64,000 bases of DNA from Marinifilum flexuosum (GTDB lineage Bacteria > Bacteroidota > Bacteroidia > Bacteroidales > Marinifilaceae). The notes beneath the pieces are model-generated. The model searched no databases and had not been told where the DNA came from. It worked only from the letters and a program-made list of their open reading frames with translations. The translations under genes and the position numbers were made by a program. The stretch spans positions 365,242-429,241 of the forward strand of contig NZ_RAPQ01000011.1 of assembly GCF_003610555.1 (NCBI RefSeq), in the 5' to 3' direction. The first letter of the stretch is position 1. Every line of letters begins with the position of its first letter. Of the stretch, positions 55,522 through 64,000 are shown piece by piece.

Positions 55522-57015
55522 ATGAGTAAAAACGAAAATTCATCAAAATTAAATCGAAGAGATTTCTTTAAAATTGGAGGAATAACAGCCGCTGTTGGTG
55601 CGGGTGCCTTAACTACTTTACCGCAAAAAACTGCAGCCAAAGAATTGGACAAACGTCTTGTGGATAAAATTGTAACCACACATGATGATTTTCCTGCAGA
55701 AGTACGATCAGACTATGTTCCACCACGAAATTGGGATCATGTGCAAGCCCGATCGTTTTTCGTGAACGAAATACGAGCTATTGGCGAAACTGTAGAGGAT
55801 GATATTGTTGCTGACGGACAAGCATTTGTTCAGAAAATGAACTTTGCTTACGATAACGACAAAATCGGTTACAACCAAGCTGATAAAGCCCTAATGGCTG
55901 GTGCTTGGGCCATGAATAATTATGCTGCAGGTCCAAGTCCGGCTGCAGTGCCAAACTTTGGAGTAAATTCATGGGAACAGCGTACTGATAAGGTACAATT
56001 TGCTCTGTTTGATAACGACTATGTTGTAAAAGAGAAATACCAATTCGAAAACAAACAAGAGGCAGCCAATCAAATTAAAAGAGCAGCAAAACTTTTTGGT
56101 GCTGATTTGGTAGGAATTACTCGAAGAGATAAAAGATGGGATTACAGTAAATTCCTGAATCCTGTTCCTCCTTTATTCAGAAAACCATTGTTGGCTCCGC
56201 CTAGTAAGGAGCAAATGGAAGAACTTCACAATTGGGGACCTGATAAGTTTGTTACCGATTGGAGTGACTTTCCTTTTGAACCAAAAACAGTGATTGTATT
56301 GGCTTTCAATATGGATTACGAGGGAATTTCCACCTCTCCTTCCTTTGTAGGAAGTGCCGCTGCAGGAGCTGGCTATTCTGAAATGGCAAAAGTTCCCTAT
56401 CAGTTGGCTGTTTATCTTAAAAACCTGGGATTTAATGCTGTATCTGCCGGTAACGATATGGGATTGAGCGTACCGTATGCCATTGCTGCAGGATTGGGAG
56501 AAGCTTCGAGATTGGGACAAGCTGTAACCTATAAGTATGGTCCTCGTGTTAGACTGGCAAAGGTTTATACCGATTTTGACTTTGTAGAATACGACAAACC
56601 TAAGTCATTCGGAGTAATGGACTTTTGTAAAAACTGCATGCGCTGTGCCGATGCTTGTCCAACCAAAGCCATCTCCTATGACAAAGAACCATCATTTGAA
56701 CCCACTCACGACAACAAAGACAATGCCTGGTACAATCAAAAAGGAGTTAAAAAATACCATGTTGATGCAAAAAAGTGTTTCAAACTATGGGGCGAATTAG
56801 GTGATGATTGTGGAATGTGCATGGCTTCATGTCCATACAATAAACCAGATTTTTGGCATCACCGATTGGTAGATAGCATTACAGCAGCAATGCCTGGTCC
56901 GGTACACGACTTAATGCGTGAAATGGATGAACTCTTTGGTTATGGTAATGTTGAAGACAAGGAATCCATTAAGAAATTCTACAGTCCTAAAGGCAAAAGC
57001 TACGATGGACATTAA
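55522..57015 (+). CDS. Reductive dehalogenase catalytic subunit, RdhA-like
   Basis: 497 aa from the ATG at 55522 (an upstream ATG at 55438 gives a leader that masks the Tat motif). Tat signal NRRDFFKIGGITAAVGAGAL (Arg12-Arg13). The C-terminal part has two 4Fe-4S motifs: Cys369/372/375/379 (CKNCMRCADACP) and Cys419/430/433/437 (CFKLWGELGDDCGMCMASCP), with the long first gap typical of RdhA rather than ferredoxins. GAGYSEMAK includes Tyr285, a candidate for the catalytic Tyr of PceA-like enzymes. Removes halide from organohalides using a corrinoid; the substrate is unknown. Followed by RdhB- and RdhC-like genes. Confidence 0.9.
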   Translation: MSKNENSSKLNRRDFFKIGGITAAVGAGALTTLPQKTAAKELDKRLVDKIVTTHDDFPAEVRSDYVPPRNWDHVQARSFFVNEIRAIGETVEDDIVADGQAFVQKMNFAYDNDKIGYNQADKALMAGAWAMNNYAAGPSPAAVPNFGVNSWEQRTDKVQFALFDNDYVVKEKYQFENKQEAANQIKRAAKLFGADLVGITRRDKRWDYSKFLNPVPPLFRKPLLAPPSKEQMEELHNWGPDKFVTDWSDFPFEPKTVIVLAFNMDYEGISTSPSFVGSAAAGAGYSEMAKVPYQLAVYLKNLGFNAVSAGNDMGLSVPYAIAAGLGEASRLGQAVTYKYGPRVRLAKVYTDFDFVEYDKPKSFGVMDFCKNCMRCADACPTKAISYDKEPSFEPTHDNKDNAWYNQKGVKKYHVDAKKCFKLWGELGDDCGMCMASCPYNKPDFWHHRLVDSITAAMPGPVHDLMREMDELFGYGNVEDKESIKKFYSPKGKSYDGH

Positions 57016-57081
57016 TGCATAATTTTTTGCGGATTACTTACTACAGCAACTCAAATTTATCACATTAAAAAAATCAAACAC

Positions 57082-57372
57082 ATGATATTTACAGGTATAG
57101 AAATATTGTTTTTTTCCCTGGGCGTAATCACCACTCTTGCCATGGGACTCATATATTATTACAATCAAAAGTTGAAATTTAATATCTCTACATGGATAAG
57201 CATCTGCATTGGAGTGTTCTTATTCATATTTGGTATCGCCTGGTCCTTTAGCTCAATACTGGAAGGTGAGCCAAGAGCTGCGAGTATGGGATTAATCGTT
57301 TTCGTGATTCCTTCGCTCATTCTGCTTCTTTTATCGAGAAAACTGGCATTAAAAAAAGCGGCAAGCAAATAG
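57082..57372 (+). CDS. RdhB-like membrane anchor
   Basis: 96 aa, three membrane segments (GIEILFFSLGVITTLAMGLI, ISTWISICIGVFLFIFGIAW, MGLIVFVIPSLILLLLS), and the motif EGEPRAASMGLI between helices 2 and 3, diagnostic of RdhB proteins that anchor RdhA to the outer face of the inner membrane. It is 66 bp downstream of rdhA. Confidence 0.85.
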   Translation: MIFTGIEILFFSLGVITTLAMGLIYYYNQKLKFNISTWISICIGVFLFIFGIAWSFSSILEGEPRAASMGLIVFVIPSLILLLLSRKLALKKAASK

Positions 57373-57459
57373 TTTTTGTTTCAGGAGAATCGGAGTCATA
57401 GATACGTATGACTTCGATCTCCATTCATTTGGATTAAACAGTACATGAATCGAACATGT

Positions 57460-57502
57460 AAATTCAATCATATAATTTACACACAGGTAAATGATTGAAT
57501 TT
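57460..57502. terminator. Intercistronic hairpin in the dehalogenase cluster
   Basis: AAATTCAATCAT (57460-57471) pairs perfectly with ATGATTGAATTT (57491-57502). Placed between the RdhB-like and RdhC-like genes, it may act as an attenuator or an mRNA stability element. Confidence 0.5.
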
Positions 57503-57543
57503 CTTGTGAGTTCCATCTGACAAATGAAGATAAATTTAAACAG

Positions 57544-58686
57544 ATGAAAAAATATATCAATTGGATCGCCTGGATAAGCCTGGGCATAGCTTTTTGCTAT
57601 GGTATCATCTTTACCGATCACTCCCATGAGCTTGAACATTTAAAAATACTTCAAACTGAAGACCTTCAACTGAAAGAAGCAAAGGAAGGAGTATATCCCC
57701 TTTATAAAAACGAAAAGCTTTATGGATATTTATCAACAGGTTCATCTCAAGGTTATGGTGGACCATTGCAGGTAGCGGTTGTAAGCGATACCAGTGGATT
57801 AATTACAGGAACAGAACTAATAAAAAACTTTGAAACACCATCATTTGTTGCAAAACTCTCCAATAAGAAATACTACGAACAATACGAAGAGAAAAGTTTG
57901 AATGATGAATTTCAATTAAAAAAGGATGTAGAAGCCGTATCGGGAGCAACGGTGAGTTCGCTGGCCATTGCCAATGCTTCGCGTGATGCCTCCTACCAAA
58001 TTGCTCATAAGGTGTTTCAACTTGAAACTCCGCGAATTGAGAAAAGCTGGAGACTTACTCCCAAAGAGGGAATTGTTGCACTAATCATTATCATTGCCTT
58101 TTTGGCTATCTATTTTAAGAGTAAGAAACTGATATACTTCAACCTATTTTTAGGCTTGGTGTTTATTGGCTTTCTTTTTAATGCCTCGCTTTCGCTCACT
58201 CACTTTGGAAGAATATTATTGGGATACTTTCCGGATATCCATACTCATTTAAGTTGGTGGCTTTTGGTTGCTGCAACCTTAAGCTTGATCATTATTTGGG
58301 GTAAAAATGTGTATTGCACAGCCATTTGTCCATTTAGAGCCAGTCAAATGTTGTTGCATCAGATATCTGGAATTAATATTAAAATGGATCAATCACTTGG
58401 GAAAGCTTTGGCTTTTACTCCAAAATTCCTGATTTGGTTGTCTCTGATCCTGATCTTTATATCACAAAATCCTAGCTTATCGTCTTATGAACCCTTTGCA
58501 ATGTTGTTCTCTTTAAAAGGTGAAGGCATACAGTGGTATATTTTGCCTACAGCACTCATAGGGGCCTTGTTCTTTTCGAATTTCTTTTGCCGATTCTTTT
58601 GTCCCGTAGGTGGTATTTTAAATTGGGTAATTGCCAGGAGAAATCAAGTTAAACAGCTGATTCAAAAATACAAACAAGATGCTTAA
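57544..58686 (+). CDS. RdhC/NosR-like flavoprotein with iron-sulfur motifs
   Basis: 380 aa. An N-terminal segment (about 9-24) anchors a periplasmic FMN-binding domain whose SGATVSS (133-139) contains Thr136, the expected covalent flavin site. Four or five membrane helices follow, with two C-x3-CP motifs facing the cytoplasm: CTAICP (258-263) and CRFFCP (349-354). This is the layout of NosR/RdhC proteins, thought to pass electrons or assist maturation of RdhA. The second and third Cys of a full ferredoxin motif are missing, as in that family. Confidence 0.85.
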   Translation: MKKYINWIAWISLGIAFCYGIIFTDHSHELEHLKILQTEDLQLKEAKEGVYPLYKNEKLYGYLSTGSSQGYGGPLQVAVVSDTSGLITGTELIKNFETPSFVAKLSNKKYYEQYEEKSLNDEFQLKKDVEAVSGATVSSLAIANASRDASYQIAHKVFQLETPRIEKSWRLTPKEGIVALIIIIAFLAIYFKSKKLIYFNLFLGLVFIGFLFNASLSLTHFGRILLGYFPDIHTHLSWWLLVAATLSLIIIWGKNVYCTAICPFRASQMLLHQISGINIKMDQSLGKALAFTPKFLIWLSLILIFISQNPSLSSYEPFAMLFSLKGEGIQWYILPTALIGALFFSNFFCRFFCPVGGILNWVIARRNQVKQLIQKYKQDA

Positions 58687-58774
58687 AAATATTAAAAAGG
58701 AAACATTGGCCGGATTTGCACTTTATGCAATCTGTCTTTTATCCATACTACTTTATATTGCCAGTAAGATTTAA
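58679..58774 (+). CDS. 31-residue single-helix membrane peptide
   Basis: MLKNIKKETLAGFALYAICL continues with LSILLYIASKI, one hydrophobic helix after a basic start. Its ATG overlaps the last 8 bp of the RdhC-like gene (ATGCTTAA), a typical translational coupling. Likely a small structural subunit of the membrane complex; function inferred from position only. Confidence 0.55.
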   Translation: MLKNIKKETLAGFALYAICLLSILLYIASKI

Positions 58775-58840
58775 AAGCTAATGGCATGAATAATTCAGGT
58801 TAAAAAAAAATAAACTTGTAGTTGGCGCTAGGGTTTATAA

Positions 58841-58880
58841 AAAACGGTTTTACCACAATAGTAGTAAAACCGTTTTATTA
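58841..58880 (+). terminator. Terminator of the dehalogenase cluster
   Basis: AAAACGGTTTTAC (58841-58853) pairs perfectly with GTAAAACCGTTTT (58864-58876), a 13-bp stem with flanking A and T runs. Confidence 0.85.
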
Positions 58881-59262
58881 TACTACCTACCTAAATACAA
58901 TTAGAAATATAGCTCAGTATAATTTATAGTGGGTAACTCATAGGTTGGCAAATGAGCTCTACTTAGTTGGATCGGGCTCTAAGGGCATTGGAAGGACAAG
59001 CTGCTTATCCGTAGATAACATTTAGAGAGACGGGGAAGCTTCGAAGAATTGAGAAGATCACCCCGCCGAACTTAATGTTTTCAAGTAGAAGAAGTTTGGG
59101 CTTACACGCCCTAGATTTTTTGCTGACTTTTTGATCAATGCAAAAAGTCAGAGCCATGCGGCTTGAGCAAAATAAAACTAAGTGAGGAATAATTTGATTA
59201 CCCACTAAATTCCATATAGAATCAAAAATTTACAACTAAAAAAGACAGCTTACAATCTCTTT
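58881..59262. other. Gene-free region with hairpin 59123-59151
   Basis: Contains CTGACTTTTTG-ATCAATG-CAAAAAGTCAG, a perfect 11-bp stem, within a sequence reading ALTFCIDQKVSKKSR on the minus strand. That reading is often met in Bacteroidota intergenic DNA, so it is more likely part of a dispersed repeat than a gene. Confidence 0.45.
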
Positions 59263-60102
59263 TTACGATAGTTTCTGTAAGCAACAATTCTTGTACTTCT
59301 TACCTGATCCACAAGGACAGGCATCGTTACGATTGACTTTTACTTCTTGTTGTATTGGCGATTGTGAGGTTGCAAACATCTGCTCCATATGTTGGTAATG
59401 GTTCTTCCAGTCCGGATCTCGCATTTCGCAGAATGCTACTCCTTTTTGAAAGTCGGTAATCTTCCCTTCCATTACATCAATGTAGTATTGTAATTCGATA
59501 GCAGTGTGCTTTCCTTCGAACTTTGGCAGAATCTCCTTGAATTTTTCAAGCGTATCTTGTCGCATTAAATCACCCAATACTCTTACGTAGTGATCTACCC
59601 AATGGAAATTCTCCTTATCGAGCATGGCATGGATTCTCTCGAAATGATTATCCTGTGCATAGTAAAGTGCTTCGAAACAGAAAATGTATGGGGTTTTGTT
59701 TTCCTTCCTGATGTTCTCTTCAATAAAGAATAAGACTTTCTCCAGAAATGCACCAGGAAATGCTTTGGCCAATAATCCAACCAAATAGACTGCTTGTTCA
59801 TTCATTACATCCCAGTCTTCCTCGGTAGTAAACATTTCCAATAAAGGCTCGAAAAGCTCTTCGGATAAATGTTTTTCGGCAACCACTGCATACCACAAAG
59901 GTGCTGGCAACATGATCCTGTGTTTTTCTGAATAATAGGCTTTTCCACTATATGCGTTTTTAAGTGCATATACCAGCTTTTCATTCAACTCATCACAAGT
60001 TTCGTGATGTCTTAAGTAGTCGATTGCTTCGTAAGGAATGCCAGTAACTTTGCTGTCTATTATATCGAATGCTTGTTTTATTGATCGGATCATATCTTTC
60101 AT
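59263..60102 (-). CDS. DUF1186 protein with SEC-C zinc motif
   Basis: 279 aa, soluble. Helical repeat region (about 25-230, DUF1186-like: PAPLWYAVVAEKHLSEELFE, EEDWDVMNEQAVYLVGLLAK) and a C-terminal SEC-C motif RNDACPCGSGKKYKNCC (259-275), a zinc-binding tail found in SecA and many others. Role unknown. It lies alone, 343 bp from purT, separated by a palindromic repeat. Confidence 0.85.
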   Translation of the reverse strand: MKDMIRSIKQAFDIIDSKVTGIPYEAIDYLRHHETCDELNEKLVYALKNAYSGKAYYSEKHRIMLPAPLWYAVVAEKHLSEELFEPLLEMFTTEEDWDVMNEQAVYLVGLLAKAFPGAFLEKVLFFIEENIRKENKTPYIFCFEALYYAQDNHFERIHAMLDKENFHWVDHYVRVLGDLMRQDTLEKFKEILPKFEGKHTAIELQYYIDVMEGKITDFQKGVAFCEMRDPDWKNHYQHMEQMFATSQSPIQQEVKVNRNDACPCGSGKKYKNCCLQKLS

Positions 60103-60232
60103 GTTTAGCTCGCAAAGATATGCATTCGCAATTATAATTGGAGAATTCGCAAGTGTTTTAAAGCAAAGTATGTCCGATTTTTTCGATGAGAACAGGCAAT
60201 TTTCAGGATTATTAAATGTGCCATAGATCGTT

Positions 60233-60372
60233 CCGTCGCATGATAGCAGAAATCTAATATTAACATCTTCATGTGCGACGGATTTAAACTTACAATTTTA
60301 ACCCAGGATGGCAGTCGTTATCACGACTTTATCCTGGGCTACAAAGATATATGCCCTACAGGCAATATTTAC
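60233..60372 (-). repeat. Dispersed palindromic repeat, copy 3 (inverted)
   Basis: Reading minus-strand: TTGCCTGTAGGGCAtat, a GCCCAGGAT / ATCCTGGG hairpin and CCGTCGCA ... TGCGACGG, in the same order as 8654-8820. Sequence between the palindromes is diverged, while the stems are kept by compensatory change (CCCAGGGC versus CCCAGGAT), which supports a structure-based element. Confidence 0.7.
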
Positions 60373-60445
60373 ATGTACCAATCTATGATTGAACAATCAA
60401 TGCAATTTTCACATCACTTGATTACAAAAACCTATCTGATTTCTG

Positions 60446-61633
60446 TTAATTATTAATTGTTAATTGTTTACTGATCACTGTAACCAATGCAGCCATTTCC
60501 TTGGCTTTTTCAACTATTGCCATTACATCGGCATCAACAGAATCGTAAGCAAGGGTAACTCCCATTCTTCGGTACTCGCGGGTTGTTGGTTTTCCAAACA
60601 ATCTAAAGTCTGATTTTGGATATACCGCAATCTGTTCTAATCCTTCGAAATAAGGATTTACTCCTTCCTGATGGGCAAGAATTACCGAACTAGCTCCTAC
60701 TCTTTCCAAAGTAATTTCAGGAATTGGCAAAGCCAATACGGCACGGCAATGCAACTCGAACTCCGAGAAGTTTTGTGTTCCTGCCAATGTAACCATTCCT
60801 GTATCGTGTGGACGTGGAGACAATTCCGAGAATACTACTCCATCTTCACAAATGAAGAATTCTACTCCCCAAATGCCTGCGCCACCCAATGCTGCAGTTA
60901 CCTTATCTGCCATTTCCTGAGCTGCTTTTACATCTGCATCAGAGATTAAGGCTGGTTGCCAACTTTGCTGATAATCGCCTCGCTCTTGCACATGACCAAT
61001 TGCCGGGCAAAATAGAGTTGGTCCATCTTGTTGTGTTACGGTTAATAGGGTAATCTCTGAGGTAAATTTCACGAAGGCCTCTACAATTACTTCACCTGAA
61101 TCGCCCCTGCCCTTTGCTCCCGCAATTTCCCAGGCTTTTTGAATATCATCCTGACATTTTACTACCGATTGTCCTTTTCCTGAAGATGACATCAAAGGTT
61201 TTACCACACAAGGCATTCCTACCTCTTCTACTGCGGTATACATTTCGTCAAGCGATGTTGCATACAGGTATTTTGCAGTTCTTAATCCTAGATCTTTGGC
61301 AGCCAAATCGCGAATGGCTCGTCGATCCATGGTAAAGTTTGCAGCTTTGGCACTTGGCACTACCTGAATTCCCTGCTTCTCGTAATCGTAAAATCTCTCG
61401 GTGCGTATTGCTTCAATTTCCGGTACAATTAGGTTAGGTTGATGCTTTGCCACCACTGCATCAAGTGCAGCTCCATCCAACATGTTGATTACCTCAAAGT
61501 AATCTGCCACTTGCATGGCTGGTGCATTTTCGTAACTATCTACAGCTACTACCTGTTGCCCCAATCGCTGAGCCGCGATTACAAATTCTTTTCCCAATTC
61601 ACCCGATCCTAAAAGTAAAATCTTTTTTAGCAT
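60446..61633 (-). CDS. purT: Formate-dependent phosphoribosylglycinamide formyltransferase
   Basis: 395 aa, full family length. ATP-grasp fold with [66 protein letters not shown] and [20 protein letters not shown]. Converts GAR to FGAR with formate and ATP in purine synthesis. Formate dependence fits an anaerobic or fermentative host. No purine neighbour is present. Confidence 0.97.
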   Translation of the reverse strand: MLKKILLLGSGELGKEFVIAAQRLGQQVVAVDSYENAPAMQVADYFEVINMLDGAALDAVVAKHQPNLIVPEIEAIRTERFYDYEKQGIQVVPSAKAANFTMDRRAIRDLAAKDLGLRTAKYLYATSLDEMYTAVEEVGMPCVVKPLMSSSGKGQSVVKCQDDIQKAWEIAGAKGRGDSGEVIVEAFVKFTSEITLLTVTQQDGPTLFCPAIGHVQERGDYQQSWQPALISDADVKAAQEMADKVTAALGGAGIWGVEFFICEDGVVFSELSPRPHDTGMVTLAGTQNFSEFELHCRAVLALPIPEITLERVGASSVILAHQEGVNPYFEGLEQIAVYPKSDFRLFGKPTTREYRRMGVTLAYDSVDADVMAIVEKAKEMAALVTVISKQLTINN

Positions 61634-62102
61634 AAATGTGTCTTTCTAATTAGATAATGGATTTATAATACCGATTATTAATTTATATACTTATTCACCT
61701 AATCTCACACTCAAAAGAATGTAAATTATAATTCAAGTATGATACATGTTATACTTATAAATTATATAACGGCATTATACCTTCATAACCTGAGAGCTTA
61801 AAATCGCTCTCTATTATTAATTAAATGGTATAAAATTCGTGTTTGGTTGTTTAAGCTGCAAAAATAATAGTTTCTAGTTATGAATTGATAAGTATGAGTA
61901 ATGATTGGTGAAGTTTTTGCATGACAGCGGATATCTAATTTCTTAGAAGGAGGAAATGACTGTTCAGCAATGTAATTGTTCTTGCAAGTAAAATAATTGG
62001 GGTTCTTTTGTCTTCTAGCCAGACGGGCTGTTCTTATATTCATTCATAATTTTCACGGGCATTCATGAGCTCGCAAAGCTCGGTTCCATTGATGAGAAAG
62101 TA
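61634..62102. other. Gene-free region after purT
   Basis: AT-rich with no supported gene. Probably includes the purT promoter next to 61634. Short frames at 61798-62043 look random. Confidence 0.4.
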
Positions 62103-62240
62103 GGCTGCCGAACAAAGTGAGACAATGAGCACCCGAAATAATATTTCGCGAATAACAATCTACGGCGCATCTACTCAGTGACCCATAACGGATCAAAAGC
62201 GAATAGAAATAGATAGTCTCACTCATGCTTCGTTCGACAG
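62103..62240. repeat. MITE-like element with imperfect terminal inverted repeats
   Basis: GCTGCCGAACAAAGTGAGAC at 62103-62122 faces GTCTCACTCATGCTTCGTTCGACAGC at 62215-62240, imperfect inverted ends around about 90 bp. No transposase frame is inside. It could be a small non-autonomous element or an insertion-sequence remnant. Confidence 0.4.
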
Positions 62241-62400
62241 CATTTATATTCACCGCTTTCTCTCCTATGGGGCCCCACCTGCGTATATGATGCCGATTCC
62301 TACAAACATTGAGCTTTGCATTTTAACTAATTCTTGACTCCCACTCGATTTCCATTACGGAATTGATTTAGACTGGATAGCATGAGAAACTAATTTACCA

Positions 62401-62510
62401 TTTGCCTGTAGGGAAAAGATCATTATAGCCCAAGGGAAAAGGAGATTGATTGTTTATCGTCACAAAGTTTAACGATGTTTGACCTGGCTGGTTTATTGCG
62501 ACGAAAAGTT
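62401..62510. repeat. Dispersed palindromic repeat, copy 4 (degenerate)
   Basis: ATTTGCCTGTAGGGAAAAGA, ATAGCCCAAGGG and TTGCGACGAAA follow in the same order as 8654-8820, with the stems partly destroyed. The following 62511-63060 stretch is poly-T rich and holds no gene. Confidence 0.5.
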
Positions 62511-63073
62511 AGTAATGGAATGTAAAACTCCAATCTCCACCATCCCCAACTACACATCTGTAAAATCTTTTTTTATGATTAGTAATGCTTTTTATAATTG
62601 CCATTCCCATTAGTTTTAAACTTCCTTTATATTTTTTTATTGACTGTACACTTAAGTTATGGCGACTTATTTATTATTTTCAAACTTTTTTTTATTTTTT
62701 TTAATATCCCCTCTTAGTCCAGCATTCTAGGGCACTACAGGAAATGTAAAGCGTCTATTTTTCAGCATTTTTATCCAAAACATTTGTAAAATTTCGTTAT
62801 GTCTAATTAGCCAAAAACGCATTTAGGGAGATAGCCCAGCTTTTTAAGACCATCAATACAGTCCTTATGCCTTATATTACCAGCACTGTAGCTCTTATAT
62901 GCTTTATACATCAAAAATGACGTTTTGCAAAAAATCATTTTTTTTGTTAACACTAACTACGCCTGTAACATTCGTTAATCCCACAATATTCGCTATACAA
63001 CAAAACATTACACCCTAATCATCAGAAATGGCCTGTTAATTATTTTTAGTGCCAATTGGTTCATTTTAAGTTT

Positions 63074-63240
63074 TGCAGGAGACTCAGGAACATTTGTAAA
63101 ACGCCCAATATTTTTTGTAGGAGACTCAAATTCCTTTGTAATATGTCCAATATGTTTTCTACGAGCCTCAATAACATCTAAAATTGACCCAATATTTTTT
63201 GCAGGAGACTCGATATTTTTTGCAGGAGATGCAAATTGTG
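63074..63240. repeat. Degenerate tandem repeat, about 43-bp unit
   Basis: Units of the type gcaggagactcaaattcctttgtaaaatg-cccaatatttttt recur three to four times, the last ones shortened (GCAGGAGACTCGATATTTTTT). No coding frame fits them. Confidence 0.65.
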
Positions 63241-63408
63241 GTAAAAATGGTAGAAATTCGATTAAAATGGGTAAAAAAAACGAGTTTTTGACTCTAAAAC
63301 ACCCCCTAAATTGGCTATTTCTATTTGTATATTGCCAATTTAAACTCTCACAACTTATAATTATGATATGTTTTTTTAATGTAATTTATAGTCTTTTACA
63401 TTTACAGG

Positions 63409-63602
63409 TAGAGTTTAAGATTAAACGCTTGGAAATTGAGATCTATCACAAGAATGGTTGCCAAGCCAGTAAAAATGGTAGCGATTTCGAATGGAAATAT
63501 GCTGCCACGGTTGCCAATACTGAATTCGCTGGCGACAAAATTGTAGTGAAAGCATTTGATTATCCGGGAAATGAGACGGATAAGGAATTTGTGCTGGGAT
63601 AA
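63409..63602 (+). pseudogene. C-terminal fragment of a beta-domain protein
   Basis: The frame ending at 63602 encodes RLEIEIYHKNGCQASKNGSD, then FEWKYAATVANTEFAGDKIV and VKAFDYPGNE, which reads as the end of an Ig- or adhesin-like beta domain. The upstream part of the frame (63267-63408) is hydrophobic low-quality sequence, so the fragment looks truncated by the repeats upstream. Family unrecognised. Confidence 0.4.
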
Positions 63603-63665
63603 TCGTGCTTTTGCTTAAAAAGAAACCTGATGGCCCCTTTGGGGCTGTTGGGTGTTTTTGGGTTA

Positions 63666-63800
63666 AAGGAGAAAGGAGAAAGGAGAAAGGAGAAAGGAGA
63701 AGGGAGAAAGGAGAAAGTAGAAAGGAGAAGGGAGAAAGGAAAAAGGAAAAAGGAGAAAGGAAAAAGGAGAAGGGAAAAAGGAGAAGGGAGAAAGGAAAAA
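63666..63800. repeat. Purine-rich 7-bp microsatellite
   Basis: About 19 units of GGAGAAA-type sequence with occasional gggaga and ggaaaaa variants. It keeps two frames open (KGERRKEKGE and the like) but these are artefacts. It lies between the fragment and the integrase start. Confidence 0.85.
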
Positions 63801-63879
63801 GTTACAAATATCCTTTCATAAGTATATGTTTTGTTATGTGATAAGATCTTGTTAAATTTGAGAATCTACATAGAAAGAA

Positions 63880-64000
63880 ATGAAAACAAGAATTTTATTA
63901 TCCCGGGATATTCATCGAAATCGAAAAGTTGTCAAGATCACATTTGACTACAATTTGGGGATATTGGAATTATTGAAAAAGCATTTCCAGGTAAAGTGGA
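63880..64000 (+). CDS. Tyrosine recombinase N-terminus, cut by window edge
   Basis: Starts at the ATG 63880-63882 and is open to the edge (40 codons). MKTRILLSRDIHRNRKVVKI and TFDYNLGILELLKKHFQVKW resemble the N-terminal arm and first helix of Bacteroidota phage-type integrases (phage_int_SAM-like). Only the DNA-binding start is visible, so the call depends on sequence pattern. It suggests a mobile element continuing to the right. Confidence 0.6.
   Translation, partial: MKTRILLSRDIHRNRKVVKITFDYNLGILELLKKHFQVKW

Noticed and set aside
59005..59205. A 66-codon minus-strand frame (ALTFCIDQKVSKKSR)
   Set aside because: It includes a perfect 11-bp hairpin and looks like a dispersed repeat rather than a gene.
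60271..60456. A 61-codon plus-strand frame
   Set aside because: It lies in an inverted copy of the dispersed palindromic repeat and overlaps the end of purT.
62053..62253. A 66-codon minus-strand frame
   Set aside because: It lies across the MITE-like inverted repeats and has no recognisable protein features.
63605..63841. Lys/Glu/Arg-rich frames of the KGERRKEKGE type
   Set aside because: They are the translation of a 7-bp purine microsatellite.

Overview
The window looks like a chromosomal segment of a marine Bacteroidota, most likely of the Marinilabiliales/Marinifilaceae type. The clues are AT-rich sequence, SusC/SusD with an ECF sigma/FecR pair, LytS/LytTR signalling, TPR-HTH regulators, TAnnTTTG-type -7 promoter boxes and many lipoproteins. 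No tRNA, rRNA or CRISPR array was seen. The genus assignment is inference.

Left part. 1-2.3 kb holds two minus-strand genes of unknown function, the first cut by the window edge. 2.9-8.3 kb is a compact plus-strand operon: a membrane-anchored, three-domain FtsK/SpoIIIE ATPase resembling EccC/EssC, two WXG100-like hairpin proteins, a long coiled-coil protein and a third protein with a WXG-like turn. It reads as a minimal type VII-secretion-like locus in a diderm and is the most unusual system here. 8.4-9.6 kb is repeat-rich and gene-free. A helical protein with a carboxypeptidase-regulatory-like tail follows.

10.8-20.5 kb is a cassette-like island. It opens with a decayed tyrosine recombinase end and carries single plus-strand genes separated by palindromes: a PD-(D/E)XK nuclease, a PHP/SMC-like TrlF-family ATPase, an HD phosphohydrolase, a DUF262/DUF1524 (GmrSD-like) restriction protein, a DUF6624 protein, a methyltransferase and a small membrane protein. 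One spacer matches the integron attC consensus at both ends. Five copies of a GCTGCCGCACGA-type imperfect palindrome and two exact copies of a 45-bp palindrome lie between these genes. The content suggests a defence-rich array.

20.8-22.9 kb is a BtuB-like TonB receptor. 23.2-25.8 kb is a second operon of unknown function: two related small proteins, an 80-aa protein and a 551-aa protein with peptidoglycan-binding-like segments and a cationic amphipathic region.

26.5-36.3 kb is a classical minus-strand nutrient-uptake locus: ECF sigma, FecR, SusC, SusD, a zinc metallopeptidase lipoprotein, a DUF4302 lipoprotein and a small membrane protein. With no glycosidase present, a peptide or protein substrate is more likely than a glycan. 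A TPR-HTH regulator, a lipoprotein, a LytTR/LytS pair, a serine hydrolase and an LRR protein follow.

43.8-46.2 kb encodes a YjjI-type glycyl radical enzyme and its YjjW-type activase. 46-54 kb holds an FKBP isomerase, a cache/PAS/CBS/DUF294 signalling protein, a NeuD-like acyltransferase with a DUF849 enzyme, PyrD and a GreA-like protein.

54.3-58.8 kb encodes an AraC-type membrane regulator followed by a reductive dehalogenase cluster: a Tat-exported RdhA-like corrinoid/Fe-S protein, a small RdhB-like anchor, an RdhC/NosR-like flavoprotein and a 31-residue membrane peptide. RdhA needs a corrinoid, which makes the BtuB-like receptor at 21 kb a possible functional partner (inference).

59-64 kb holds a DUF1186/SEC-C protein, PurT, a 1.8-kb repeat-rich gene desert with several degenerate elements, a protein fragment, a 7-bp microsatellite and the start of a tyrosine recombinase cut by the right edge.
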